Positions 43,843-52,038 of a DNA stretch of 64,000 nt are shown one piece after another. Location: assembly GCF_000016645.1 (NCBI RefSeq), contig NC_009441.1, positions 2,914,001 through 2,978,000 of the forward strand, in the 5' to 3' direction. Position numbers and translations under genes: made by a program. The stretch comes from Flavobacterium johnsoniae UW101 (lineage in GTDB: Bacteria > Bacteroidota > Bacteroidia > Flavobacteriales > Flavobacteriaceae). Position 1 is the first letter of the stretch. The number at the start of each line of letters is the position of its first letter. Under the pieces are notes generated by a model. That model saw nothing but the letters and a program-made list of their open reading frames with translations, was not told the DNA's origin and made no database searches.

Positions 43843-44823
43843 ATGCCACAAAAAAAATTTGCCCTTATTTTCCTTTTATTAAATAGCATTTTTATCAATT
43901 TTACGTTTTCTCAAAAGATTAGCGAAGTCGATAAAATAGTTGCAAAATATCCTAAAAGTTTTGACAGCACCGAAAAGTTAGCAGAAAGAATCGAAAAAGA
44001 TTTTGATTCAGATGCTGAGCGTGCACGCGCTATTTACGGCTGGATTGCCTTTAATATAAGATACGATTATAATGCGTATTTGAATCCGACGAGAGTGCAG
44101 GGATTTAGTTATTCTACAGAAGCAGAAAAACAGCGTAAAATCAAACAATTAAATGATAACCTCATTCAGAAAGCTTTCAAATCAAAGAAAGCAGTTTGTG
44201 AAGGTTTTACGGCTTTGTATCAGCATTTGGCTTCTCTAATGGGAATTAAATGCGAAATAATCCGCGGCGATTCTAAAATTTCAGTTAGAGATATCGGAAG
44301 AAAAACTACTTCATTCAATCATGCCTGGAATATGGTTTTGATTGATAAAAAATGGCGCTTGATTGATGTGACCTGGGGACAAGGCTATTATGACAGCAGC
44401 AAAGGCAGAATGGTAAACGATTTTAATCCCGTTTACTTTGACACAGATCCGGATTACTTTTTTGCCAAACATTTTCCGGATTCCGGAACTTATTTAGGAG
44501 AAAGATTAAGTAAAGACGATTTTCTAAACGGTCCATTGATTTACAATACCACAATCGAAAAAGATTATAAAATTAAATCACCGGACTCTGGTATAATTGA
44601 AGCCAGAAATGGAGATAAGATTACGGTAGAAATCAAAAATCTCTCAAAATCCAATCAGGTTTTTTATTTAAATAAAAAGAATCAGCCGGTTAAAGTTCAA
44701 AACCCGAAAGAAAAAAGAGGAGGGTTAGAATTTCAAATTACTATAGATAACAATATTGGAGATTATATCACTGTTTTTGCAGATACGAACAGTGTTGTTT
44801 CTTTTAAAGTAGTTTCAAAATAA
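43843..44823 (+). CDS. Exported transglutaminase-like protein
   Basis: 326 residues with a signal peptide (about 1-23, F-S-Q). The transglutaminase core has the triad in order: Cys in K-A-V-C-E-G-F-T-A-L-Y (near residue 117), His in F-N-H-A-W-N-M-V-L-I and Asp in W-R-L-I-D-V-T-W-G-Q-G. Before it lies R-A-R-A-I-Y-G-W-I-A-F-N-I-R-Y-D, the KyrB/transglutaminase-like family opening. A beta domain occupies about 240-326. It may be a peptidase or transglutaminase in the periplasm. It begins one base after the FMN reductase stop. Confidence 0.88.
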   Translation: MPQKKFALIFLLLNSIFINFTFSQKISEVDKIVAKYPKSFDSTEKLAERIEKDFDSDAERARAIYGWIAFNIRYDYNAYLNPTRVQGFSYSTEAEKQRKIKQLNDNLIQKAFKSKKAVCEGFTALYQHLASLMGIKCEIIRGDSKISVRDIGRKTTSFNHAWNMVLIDKKWRLIDVTWGQGYYDSSKGRMVNDFNPVYFDTDPDYFFAKHFPDSGTYLGERLSKDDFLNGPLIYNTTIEKDYKIKSPDSGIIEARNGDKITVEIKNLSKSNQVFYLNKKNQPVKVQNPKEKRGGLEFQITIDNNIGDYITVFADTNSVVSFKVVSK

Positions 44824-44901
44824 TTTATTTAAGGATTATACAAATTTTAATCTTTTCTGAAATTGCCGTATCTTAGCAAGAATGATTCGAATTTGAACAC
44901 T

Positions 44902-46077
44902 ATGGAAGCGACTTTTCTGAAATCGATCTTAGATAATGATTTCTATAAATTTACGATGCAGCATGCTGTAATTAAACTTTTTCCAAAAGCAAAAGTTCGT
45001 TACGGATTTATAAATCGTGGTAAACATATCTTTCCTGAAGGATTTGCAGATTTACTTCGACGTTCAGTTGATGCATTGTCTGAACTTCGTTTAACAAAAG
45101 AAGAAAAAAGTTATTTAGCTCATTATTGTCCTTATCTCGACCCAACCTATTTAGATTTTCTGCAAGGATATAGTTTTGATCCATCTGAAGTTCAAATTAG
45201 TCAGGAAGGTTCAGAAATTTCAGTAACCGTAGAAGGTTATTGGTACAGAACTATTTTATGGGAAGTTCCTTTAATGGCTTTGATTTCGGAACTTTTTTAT
45301 AAATCAAATCATTTAATTCGTTTAAATGATGAAGCCATAAAAGAGCTGACAAAAGAGAAAATTGATAATTATAATAAATTAGGAGTTTCGATTTTAGAAT
45401 TTGGAACAAGAAGACGTCATTCTTACGATGTTCATGATTTAGTAAATGAAACTTTAAGAACCTACGGAGGAAACAGTTTTATTGGAACCAGCAACGTACA
45501 CTTTGCAATGGTTAACAATAGAAGGCCTTTGGGAACTCACGCTCATGAATGGTTTATGTTTCATGCTGCTCAATATGGTTTTCAGGTAGCGAATTTTATA
45601 AGTCTCGAAAACTGGACAAAAGTCTACGGAGGTGATCTCGGAATTGCTTTAACAGATACTTATACTACAGAAATATTTTTCAACCAATTCGATAAAAAAT
45701 ATTCCAAACTTTTTGACGGCGTTCGACATGACAGCGGTGATCCAATTGAGTTTGCCCAAAAAGTAATTTCTCATTATACCAAAATGGGAATTGATCCAAA
45801 ATCAAAAGTTATTGTTTTTTCAGATTCACTCAATTACGATAAAGTAAAAAAGATTGTTGATTTCTGTCAGGACAAAATAAAAATGTCATTTGGAATCGGG
45901 ACAAATTTCACCAACGATGTTGGACTTCCAGCTATGAATATGGTTATAAAATTAACGGATACAAAACCTGATAATATACATTGGCAAGGTGTAGTTAAAC
46001 TTTCTGACGAGAAAAATAAAAACACAGGAACGCCCGAAATGATTGCTTTGGCAAAAGAAGTACTGGGAATCAAATAG
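44902..46077 (+). CDS. pncB: Nicotinate phosphoribosyltransferase
   Basis: About 391 residues from the ATG at 44902 (M-E-A-T-F-L-K-S-I-L-D-N-D-F-Y-K-F-T-M-Q), the expected family N-terminus; the 13 codons ahead of it are not conserved-looking. It converts nicotinate and PRPP to NAMN in NAD salvage. Seen: F-E-F-G-T-R-R-R-H-S-like E-F-G-T-R-R-R-H-S near residue 165, G-T-S-N-V-H-F-A near 200, G-T-H-A-H-E-W-F near 218 (regulatory or catalytic His), and V-R-H-D-S-G-D-P. Cytoplasmic. Follows the transglutaminase gene by 78 bases. Confidence 0.95.
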   Translation: MEATFLKSILDNDFYKFTMQHAVIKLFPKAKVRYGFINRGKHIFPEGFADLLRRSVDALSELRLTKEEKSYLAHYCPYLDPTYLDFLQGYSFDPSEVQISQEGSEISVTVEGYWYRTILWEVPLMALISELFYKSNHLIRLNDEAIKELTKEKIDNYNKLGVSILEFGTRRRHSYDVHDLVNETLRTYGGNSFIGTSNVHFAMVNNRRPLGTHAHEWFMFHAAQYGFQVANFISLENWTKVYGGDLGIALTDTYTTEIFFNQFDKKYSKLFDGVRHDSGDPIEFAQKVISHYTKMGIDPKSKVIVFSDSLNYDKVKKIVDFCQDKIKMSFGIGTNFTNDVGLPAMNMVIKLTDTKPDNIHWQGVVKLSDEKNKNTGTPEMIALAKEVLGIK

Positions 46078-46193
46078 TATTTTTTTTGACAAAAAAGCAG
46101 TTTTTTATAATTTTACCGCCCATTTTATTTTAAAATCAATTTAAATAGATTTTAAACTGTTATTATTCATAACAAAAAGAAAATACGCTTTCA

Positions 46194-46226
46194 TTTTTTG
46201 CTAAGAAATGGTACATTAGCAAAAAA
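46194..46226. promoter_or_regulatory. Perfect 10-base inverted repeat in the parE leader
   Basis: TTTTTTGCTA (46194-46203) and TAGCAAAAAA (46217-46226), 13 bases apart, end 14 bases before the parE ATG. The spacer contains TACATTAG, which resembles a -7 element. It could be an operator or leader hairpin controlling topoisomerase IV. No known regulator matched. Confidence 0.35.
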
Positions 46227-46240
46227 TCCTAAATTCATAT

Positions 46241-48109
46241 ATGCTAGAGCAAAATCAATATACCGAAGATAATATTCGTTCACTTGATTGGAAAGAACAT
46301 ATCCGTATGCGTCCGGGAATGTATATCGGAAAACTTGGAGACGGTTCTTCTCCAGATGATGGTATTTATATTCTATTAAAAGAGGTTTTAGATAACTGTA
46401 TCGATGAGTTCGTAATGGGCTCTGGAAAAACTATTGAGGTAACGATAAAAGATAAAACGGTTTCGGTTCGTGATTACGGGCGTGGAATTCCGTTGGGGAA
46501 AGTGGTCGATGTAGTTTCGAAAATGAACACAGGAGGAAAGTACGATTCTAAAGCTTTCCAGAAATCAGTTGGTTTGAATGGTGTCGGAACAAAAGCGGTA
46601 AATGCGCTTTCTACCTATTTCCGTGTAGAATCGGTTCGTGATGATAAACAAAAAGCGGCGGAGTTTTCCGGCGGGAATTTAGTTTCAGAAGAAGATGTAA
46701 TCGATACTACAAAACGTAAAGGAACAAAAGTAACTTTTACGCCAGACGAAACGATTTTCAAAAACTATAAATTCCGTTTAGAATACGTTATCAAAATGGT
46801 TAAAAACTATTGTTACTTAAACAATGGTTTGACAATTATTTTTAATGGAGAAAAATATTATTCAGAAAATGGACTTCGTGATTTATTAGAAGAAACAATC
46901 AGCGAAGAAGATTTAGAATACCCAATTATCCACTTAAAAGAGCATGATATCGAGGTTGCGCTTACACACAGTAAAACGCAGTACAGCGAAGAATATCACT
47001 CTTTTGTGAACGGTCAGAACACAACGCAGGGTGGAACGCACTTAGCGGCCTATCGAGAAGCCGTTGTAAAAACGATTCGTGAGTTTTACAATAAGAATTT
47101 CGAAGCATCAGATGTTCGTAAATCGATTGTAAGTGCGATTAGTATTAAAGTAATGGAACCGGTTTTTGAGTCTCAGACCAAAACAAAATTAGGTTCTACA
47201 GATATGGGTTCTGATGACGGAACACCAGCAGTTTCTGTTCGTACTTTCGTAAACGATTTTATCAAAACGAAACTGGATAATTACCTGCATAAAAATCCAA
47301 CAACTGCAGATGCTTTATTGCGTAAAATTCTGCAGGCAGAACGTGAGCGCAAAGAATTATCAGGAATTAGAAAACTGGCAACAGATCGTGCTAAAAAAGC
47401 GAATCTTCATAATAAAAAATTAAGAGATTGCCGCGCGCATCTTCCTGATACCAAAAACCCAAGAAACTTAGAAAGCACGCTTTTTATTACCGAGGGAGAT
47501 TCGGCTTCCGGATCGATTACAAAGTCGCGTGACGTGAATACACAAGCAGTTTTCAGTTTGCGTGGTAAACCTTTGAATTCATACGGAATGACGAAGAAAA
47601 TCGTGTATGAAAACGAAGAATTCAATTTATTGCAGGCAGCACTTGATATCGAAGACGGATTAGAAAAATTACGTTACAACAATATCGTAATCGCAACCGA
47701 TGCCGATGTCGACGGAATGCACATTCGCTTGCTTTTAATTACATTCTTTTTACAGTTTTTCCCTGAGTTAATAAAAGAAGGGCATTTGTATATTTTACAA
47801 ACACCGCTTTTCAGGGTTCGAAACAAAAAAGAAACAATTTACTGTTATTCTGATGAAGAAAGAAAAGACGCTATCGAGAAACTAAAACCAAAACCGGAAA
47901 TCACCCGATTTAAAGGTTTAGGAGAGATTTCGCCAGACGAGTTCAAGAACTTTATTGGAGACACTATCCGTCTTGATCCGGTTATGATGGATAAAAATAC
48001 TTCTATCGAGCAGTTGTTATCGTTCTACATGGGTAAAAATACGCCAGATAGACAAGAGTTTATTATTAAGAACCTGAAGGTTGAGATTGATGAATTAGAA
48101 GAAGCTTAA
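46241..48109 (+). CDS. parE: DNA topoisomerase IV subunit B
   Basis: 622 residues. GHKL ATPase with R-M-R-P-G-M-Y-I-G near residue 25, D-N-C-I-D-E-F (ATP-binding Asn), [11 protein letters not shown] near 120; transducer domain; TOPRIM domain with [10 protein letters not shown] (catalytic Glu) and D-A-D-V-D-G-M-H-I. It pairs with the ParC-like subunit downstream to decatenate chromosomes. Assignment to topoisomerase IV over gyrase B rests on the adjacent acidic-tailed ParC and shorter length (gyrB of this group is about 645). An unrelated lipoprotein gene separates the two subunits. Confidence 0.9.
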   Translation: MLEQNQYTEDNIRSLDWKEHIRMRPGMYIGKLGDGSSPDDGIYILLKEVLDNCIDEFVMGSGKTIEVTIKDKTVSVRDYGRGIPLGKVVDVVSKMNTGGKYDSKAFQKSVGLNGVGTKAVNALSTYFRVESVRDDKQKAAEFSGGNLVSEEDVIDTTKRKGTKVTFTPDETIFKNYKFRLEYVIKMVKNYCYLNNGLTIIFNGEKYYSENGLRDLLEETISEEDLEYPIIHLKEHDIEVALTHSKTQYSEEYHSFVNGQNTTQGGTHLAAYREAVVKTIREFYNKNFEASDVRKSIVSAISIKVMEPVFESQTKTKLGSTDMGSDDGTPAVSVRTFVNDFIKTKLDNYLHKNPTTADALLRKILQAERERKELSGIRKLATDRAKKANLHNKKLRDCRAHLPDTKNPRNLESTLFITEGDSASGSITKSRDVNTQAVFSLRGKPLNSYGMTKKIVYENEEFNLLQAALDIEDGLEKLRYNNIVIATDADVDGMHIRLLLITFFLQFFPELIKEGHLYILQTPLFRVRNKKETIYCYSDEERKDAIEKLKPKPEITRFKGLGEISPDEFKNFIGDTIRLDPVMMDKNTSIEQLLSFYMGKNTPDRQEFIIKNLKVEIDELEEA

Positions 48110-48124
48110 TTGAACTGGTTTTGT

Positions 48125-48748
48125 ATGAAGAAAATCTTTTGCTTATTTATTATTGTTTTTAGTGTGATAGCTTGTTATGATAAAAAGTCAAAGAATTTAT
48201 CAATAGAAGACGAAGGAACTCCAATTGTAAAATCGGTTAGTAGAACAATTTATAAAAGAGAATTTCCAATAAAGGATTTTTCCAAAATTGAAGTTGTTTC
48301 TTATTATGACAGAATAATGTGGGATGCTTTAGAATATAAAAAGGAAGTACCTTTTAATAAAGTTTTGGTTGACAATTATAAATTAACTTTTGATAGTACA
48401 AAAATACAAGAGAGAGTTATATTAAATAAAGTACAAGAAAAAGAACTTCTTAATTTGATGGTTTGTGATACTTGTGTTCCTGAGCAAATATCCGCTGCAT
48501 GTTACAAACCAAGACATATGATTTTGTTTCGAGATAAGAAAAACAGAATTATTGGTTACGATGAATTTTGCATCGAATGTGTTGGTTCAAGAAGTTCTGA
48601 TAACTTAAACGGATTCCAAAAATATTGTTATTCGGATATGCAAAAACTATTAGAGAACTTTGGAATAACCCTTTTTATTGAAAGTGGTGATGAAAAAAGA
48701 GTAAAGGAAGAAATTGATTTTATAGAAAATATTCGAAAATCTAAATAG
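48125..48748 (+). CDS. Lipoprotein of unknown function between parE and parC
   Basis: 207 residues from the ATG at 48125 (M-K-K-I-F-C-L-F-I-I-V), with lipobox V-I-A-C (Cys17). A frame from 48110 would start inside the parE end region and has no signal character. The mature part is Lys-rich with a cluster of cysteines: C-D-T-C, A-A-C-Y and C-I-E-C-V-G. No family recognised. It starts 16 bases after parE and ends 35 bases before parC, so it must share their transcript. Low GC and high Lys/Ile suggest a gene added to an older parE-parC pair. Confidence 0.7.
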   Translation: MKKIFCLFIIVFSVIACYDKKSKNLSIEDEGTPIVKSVSRTIYKREFPIKDFSKIEVVSYYDRIMWDALEYKKEVPFNKVLVDNYKLTFDSTKIQERVILNKVQEKELLNLMVCDTCVPEQISAACYKPRHMILFRDKKNRIIGYDEFCIECVGSRSSDNLNGFQKYCYSDMQKLLENFGITLFIESGDEKRVKEEIDFIENIRKSK

Positions 48749-48783
48749 AAAAATAGAAAATACTGAAATAATTCAGCATAAAA

Positions 48784-51504
48784 ATGAAAGACGAAGAAGA
48801 CGATAACATAATTCCAAACGACGACGAGAATAATCAAGATGAAAACCTGATGGATGACAATCAGGATGGAGATGACGAGGATATTATAAACGTAGATGCG
48901 AAGCATTTCGAGGGACAGCATTTTTACGAAAATCAGGAAGAAGAAGGCGAGGACGTTATTACTAAAGTAACGGGAATGTACAAGGACTGGTTTTTGGATT
49001 ATGCTTCGTATGTAATTCTGGAACGTGCAGTTCCTGCTATCGAGGACGGATTTAAGCCTGTTCAGCGTCGTATTATGCACTCTTTAAAAGAGCTGGACGA
49101 TGGTCGTTATAATAAAGTTGCCAATGTTGTAGGTCACACCATGCAGTATCACCCACACGGAGATGCGAGTATTGGTGATGCCATGGTGCAGATTGGTCAG
49201 AAAGATTTATTAATTGACTGCCAGGGTAACTGGGGAAATATCTTAACGGGCGACGGTGCAGCTGCACCCCGTTATATTGAGGCACGTTTATCTAAATTTG
49301 CTTTAGAAGTTTTATATTCTCCAAAAATTACAGAATGGGGACTATCATATGACGGTAGAAAAGCCGAACCGATTAATCTTCCGGTAAAATTCCCAATGCT
49401 TTTAGCGCAGGGAGCAGAAGGTATTGCGGTTGGACTTTCTACAAAAGTACTGCCTCATAACTTTAACGAATTAATCGATGCTTCGATTAAAATCTTAAAA
49501 GGAAAACCGTTTACGCTTTATCCTGATTTTATGACGCAGGGTATTGCCGACGTTTCAAATTATAACGACGGAATGCGCGGCGGACGTGTGCGTGTACGTG
49601 CTAAAATTTCGCAATTAGACAAAAATACATTGGTAATTACACAGATTCCGTTTTCTACCAATACATCGAGTTTAATTGATAGTATTTTGAAAGCCAATGA
49701 TAAAGGTAAAATCAAAATCAAAAAAATTGAAGATAATACGGCTGCTGATGTTGAGATTTTAATCCATCTTTTCCCAGGCGTTTCACCAGACAAAACAATT
49801 GATGCTTTGTTTGCTTTTACAGCCTGCGAAACTTCTGTAGCGCCTTTAGGATGTGTTATCGAAGACAATAAACCGTTGTTTATTGGTGTTTCCCAAATGT
49901 TGAAAATTTCAACACACAGAACAGTTGATTTACTTCGTCAGGAATTAGAAATTCAGTTAGAAGAATTAAAAAATAAGTGGCACTTTTCTACTTTGGAGAA
50001 AATATTCATTCGTGAAGAAATGTATATCGACTTCAAATTATACGGAGACAGAGAATCACTTTACAAATATTTATACGATCGTTTTGAGCCTTTCAAAAAA
50101 TCATTTGTCAGAGAAATTAATGACGACGATTTACAAAGACTGACTCAAATCCCGATGATTCGTATTACACGTTTCGACTCTGATAAAGCTGATGATTTAA
50201 TCGCGAAGTTAGAAGACGAAATGAAAGAAGTAGAGCATAATCTGGAACATTTAACAGATTTTGCAATTGCTTACTTTACTAAATTAAAAGAGAAATACGG
50301 AAAAGGCCGCGAACGTCAGACAGAGCTTCGTGTTTTTGATAACGTTGAGGCTACAAAAGTAGTTTTACGTAATACAAAACTTTACGTAAACCGCGAAGAA
50401 GGTTTCGTAGGAACGAGTTTAAAGAAAGATGAATACGTTGGCGATTGTTCGGATATTGATGATGTTATTGTGTTTTTACGAGACGGAACATTGATGATAA
50501 CCAAAGTCGACGCCAAAACTTTTATTGGAAAAGACATTATACACGTTGCAGTTTTTGATAAAAACGATAAACGTACCATTTATAACATGATGTACCGTGA
50601 TGGTAAATCAGGGCCGTCTTATATAAAACGTTTCAATGTTACCGGTGTAACCCGTGATAAAGCTTACGACTTAACAAATGGTACAAACGGTTCTCAGGTA
50701 GTTTATTTTTCACATAATCCAAATGGTGAAGCTGAGGTAGTTACTATATTGCTGCGTCAGGTTGGAACGATTAAGAAACTGAAATTCGATATTGATTTTG
50801 CTAAGTTAGCAATTAAAGGACGTGGTTCTAAAGGAAATTTGGTGACCAAATATCCAATTAAGAAAATCGAATTGAAAGAAAAAGGAATTTCGACATTACT
50901 GCCAAGAAAAGTTTGGTTTGATGATACTGTAAAACGTTTAAATGTTGATGCAAGAGGAGAGTTGTTAGGTGAATTTAAACCAACAGACAAAATCTTAATA
51001 ATTAATCAGTCAGGTAAATTAAAAGTAATAATCCCTGAATTATCAACTCATTTTGATGAAGACATGATTGTTCTGGAAAAATGGAAACCTAAAAAACCAA
51101 TTTCTGCGATTTATTATGATGGGGAAAAAGAGCGTTATTTCTTAAAACGTTTCCTTGTTGAAAATGAAGGAAAAGAAGAAAGCTTTATTACAGACCATCC
51201 AAATTCGCAGTTAGAGATTGTATCGACTGATTATCGTCCGGTAGCACAATTGGTTTTTGCCAAAGTAAAAGGCGTTCAAAAAGACGATTTGCATATTGAT
51301 GTAGAAGACTTTATAGCTGTAAAAGGTTTCAAAGCTCTAGGAAATCAATTAACAACAGATAAATTAAAACAAGTAAATCTCTTAGATCCGCTTCCTTACG
51401 AAGAGCCGATTGAAGAAATTCCTGAAAAACCGGAAATATCAGAAGATGATCCTGTAGAAACAGAATTAGACGACGACGGCCAAATAGGATTGGTTTTAGA
51501 ATAA
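48784..51504 (+). CDS. parC: DNA topoisomerase IV subunit A
   Basis: 906 residues. An acidic N-terminal extension (about 1-55, nearly all Asp, Glu, Asn) precedes the breakage-reunion domain. Catalytic Tyr164 is in A-P-R-Y-I-E-A-R-L, with Arg163 before it; the quinolone-resistance region reads H-P-H-G-D-A-S-I-G-D-A-M. A C-terminal beta-propeller region and an acidic tail (E-E-I-P-E-K-P-E-I-S-E-D-D) follow. It cuts and reseals both DNA strands with ParE. The gyrase-type GyrA box was not seen, supporting ParC. The Ser of E. coli ParC position 80 is Ala here. Confidence 0.9.
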   Translation: MKDEEDDNIIPNDDENNQDENLMDDNQDGDDEDIINVDAKHFEGQHFYENQEEEGEDVITKVTGMYKDWFLDYASYVILERAVPAIEDGFKPVQRRIMHSLKELDDGRYNKVANVVGHTMQYHPHGDASIGDAMVQIGQKDLLIDCQGNWGNILTGDGAAAPRYIEARLSKFALEVLYSPKITEWGLSYDGRKAEPINLPVKFPMLLAQGAEGIAVGLSTKVLPHNFNELIDASIKILKGKPFTLYPDFMTQGIADVSNYNDGMRGGRVRVRAKISQLDKNTLVITQIPFSTNTSSLIDSILKANDKGKIKIKKIEDNTAADVEILIHLFPGVSPDKTIDALFAFTACETSVAPLGCVIEDNKPLFIGVSQMLKISTHRTVDLLRQELEIQLEELKNKWHFSTLEKIFIREEMYIDFKLYGDRESLYKYLYDRFEPFKKSFVREINDDDLQRLTQIPMIRITRFDSDKADDLIAKLEDEMKEVEHNLEHLTDFAIAYFTKLKEKYGKGRERQTELRVFDNVEATKVVLRNTKLYVNREEGFVGTSLKKDEYVGDCSDIDDVIVFLRDGTLMITKVDAKTFIGKDIIHVAVFDKNDKRTIYNMMYRDGKSGPSYIKRFNVTGVTRDKAYDLTNGTNGSQVVYFSHNPNGEAEVVTILLRQVGTIKKLKFDIDFAKLAIKGRGSKGNLVTKYPIKKIELKEKGISTLLPRKVWFDDTVKRLNVDARGELLGEFKPTDKILIINQSGKLKVIIPELSTHFDEDMIVLEKWKPKKPISAIYYDGEKERYFLKRFLVENEGKEESFITDHPNSQLEIVSTDYRPVAQLVFAKVKGVQKDDLHIDVEDFIAVKGFKALGNQLTTDKLKQVNLLDPLPYEEPIEEIPEKPEISEDDPVETELDDDGQIGLVLE

Positions 51505-51514
51505 TATAAATAAG

Positions 51515-51546
51515 ACGCTAAGAAATAACTCTTAGCGTTTTTTTTA
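51515..51546 (+). terminator. Terminator of the parE-parC operon
   Basis: Stem ACGCTAAG / CTTAGCGT with an eight-base loop AAATAACT, followed by T-rich sequence. It lies 11 bases after the parC stop. Confidence 0.85.
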
Positions 51547-51615
51547 TGTTATTAAAAAAGGCTTATTGTTATAGTTTTAAAACCTATACTAGACTTTTTC
51601 TCAATATCTGCAACT

Positions 51616-51623
51616 TACATTTG
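51616..51623 (+). promoter_or_regulatory. TACATTTG, candidate -7 element
   Basis: Matches TAnnTTTG and lies 34 bases before the ATG at 51657. The upstream -33 element is not clear. Confidence 0.3.
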
Positions 51624-51656
51624 TATTTCTTAGTAAATTAAACACTATATTTTAGT

Positions 51657-51983
51657 ATGAAGTTCAAATATATTTTTCTGATAGTATTACTATCCGGCTG
51701 TACTAATAATAAATTTTTTGGTTATGTTTATGACTATGATACAGAAAAACCAATAAAAGACGTACAGGTCAATATAAATGGTATAGCAACCCAAACAGAC
51801 AGTACGGGTTATTTTTCTGCTAAAATAAAATCAAATAAAGATTGTATAATACTATTGCAGAAAGAGGAATATGAAGTAAAAAAAGTATACCGCAGACCAG
51901 ATTCTCTGGGAATGTTTAGTAAGAGAAATCTAAAAAAGCATAAAATTTATTTATTTAAAGAAGAGAGCGAATTTTCAAAATAG
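51657..51983 (+). CDS. Small lipoprotein with carboxypeptidase-regulatory-like fold
   Basis: 108 residues. Lipobox L-S-G-C (Cys15). The mature part is one beta-sandwich of the CarboxypepD_reg type: G-Y-V-Y-D-Y-D-T-E-K-P-I-K-D-V-Q-V-N-I, T-D-S-T-G-Y-F-S-A-K-I, then E-E-Y-E-V-K-K. Such domains bind or brace other envelope proteins. Outer-membrane attached. Monocistronic, with terminator. Confidence 0.78.
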   Translation: MKFKYIFLIVLLSGCTNNKFFGYVYDYDTEKPIKDVQVNINGIATQTDSTGYFSAKIKSNKDCIILLQKEEYEVKKVYRRPDSLGMFSKRNLKKHKIYLFKEESEFSK

Positions 51984-51985
51984 TT

Positions 51986-52017
51986 AAAAGCCGGATTGCT
52001 TATTTTCCGGCTTTTTT
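51986..52017. terminator. Bidirectional terminator
   Basis: AAAAGCCGGA (51987-51996) / TCCGGCTTTT stem, with T-run after. It serves the lipoprotein and the converging peroxidase gene. Confidence 0.85.
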
Positions 52018-52038
52018 GGTTAAAAAATTATTCTGGTT

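Noticed and set aside
47407..47625. Minus-strand frame within parE
   Set aside because: Overlaps the conserved TOPRIM region of parE; a shadow of coding sequence.
48628..49080. Long antisense frame over the start of parC
   Set aside because: It mirrors the parC coding sequence; its hydrophobic residues come from reading acidic codons backwards. No independent signal.
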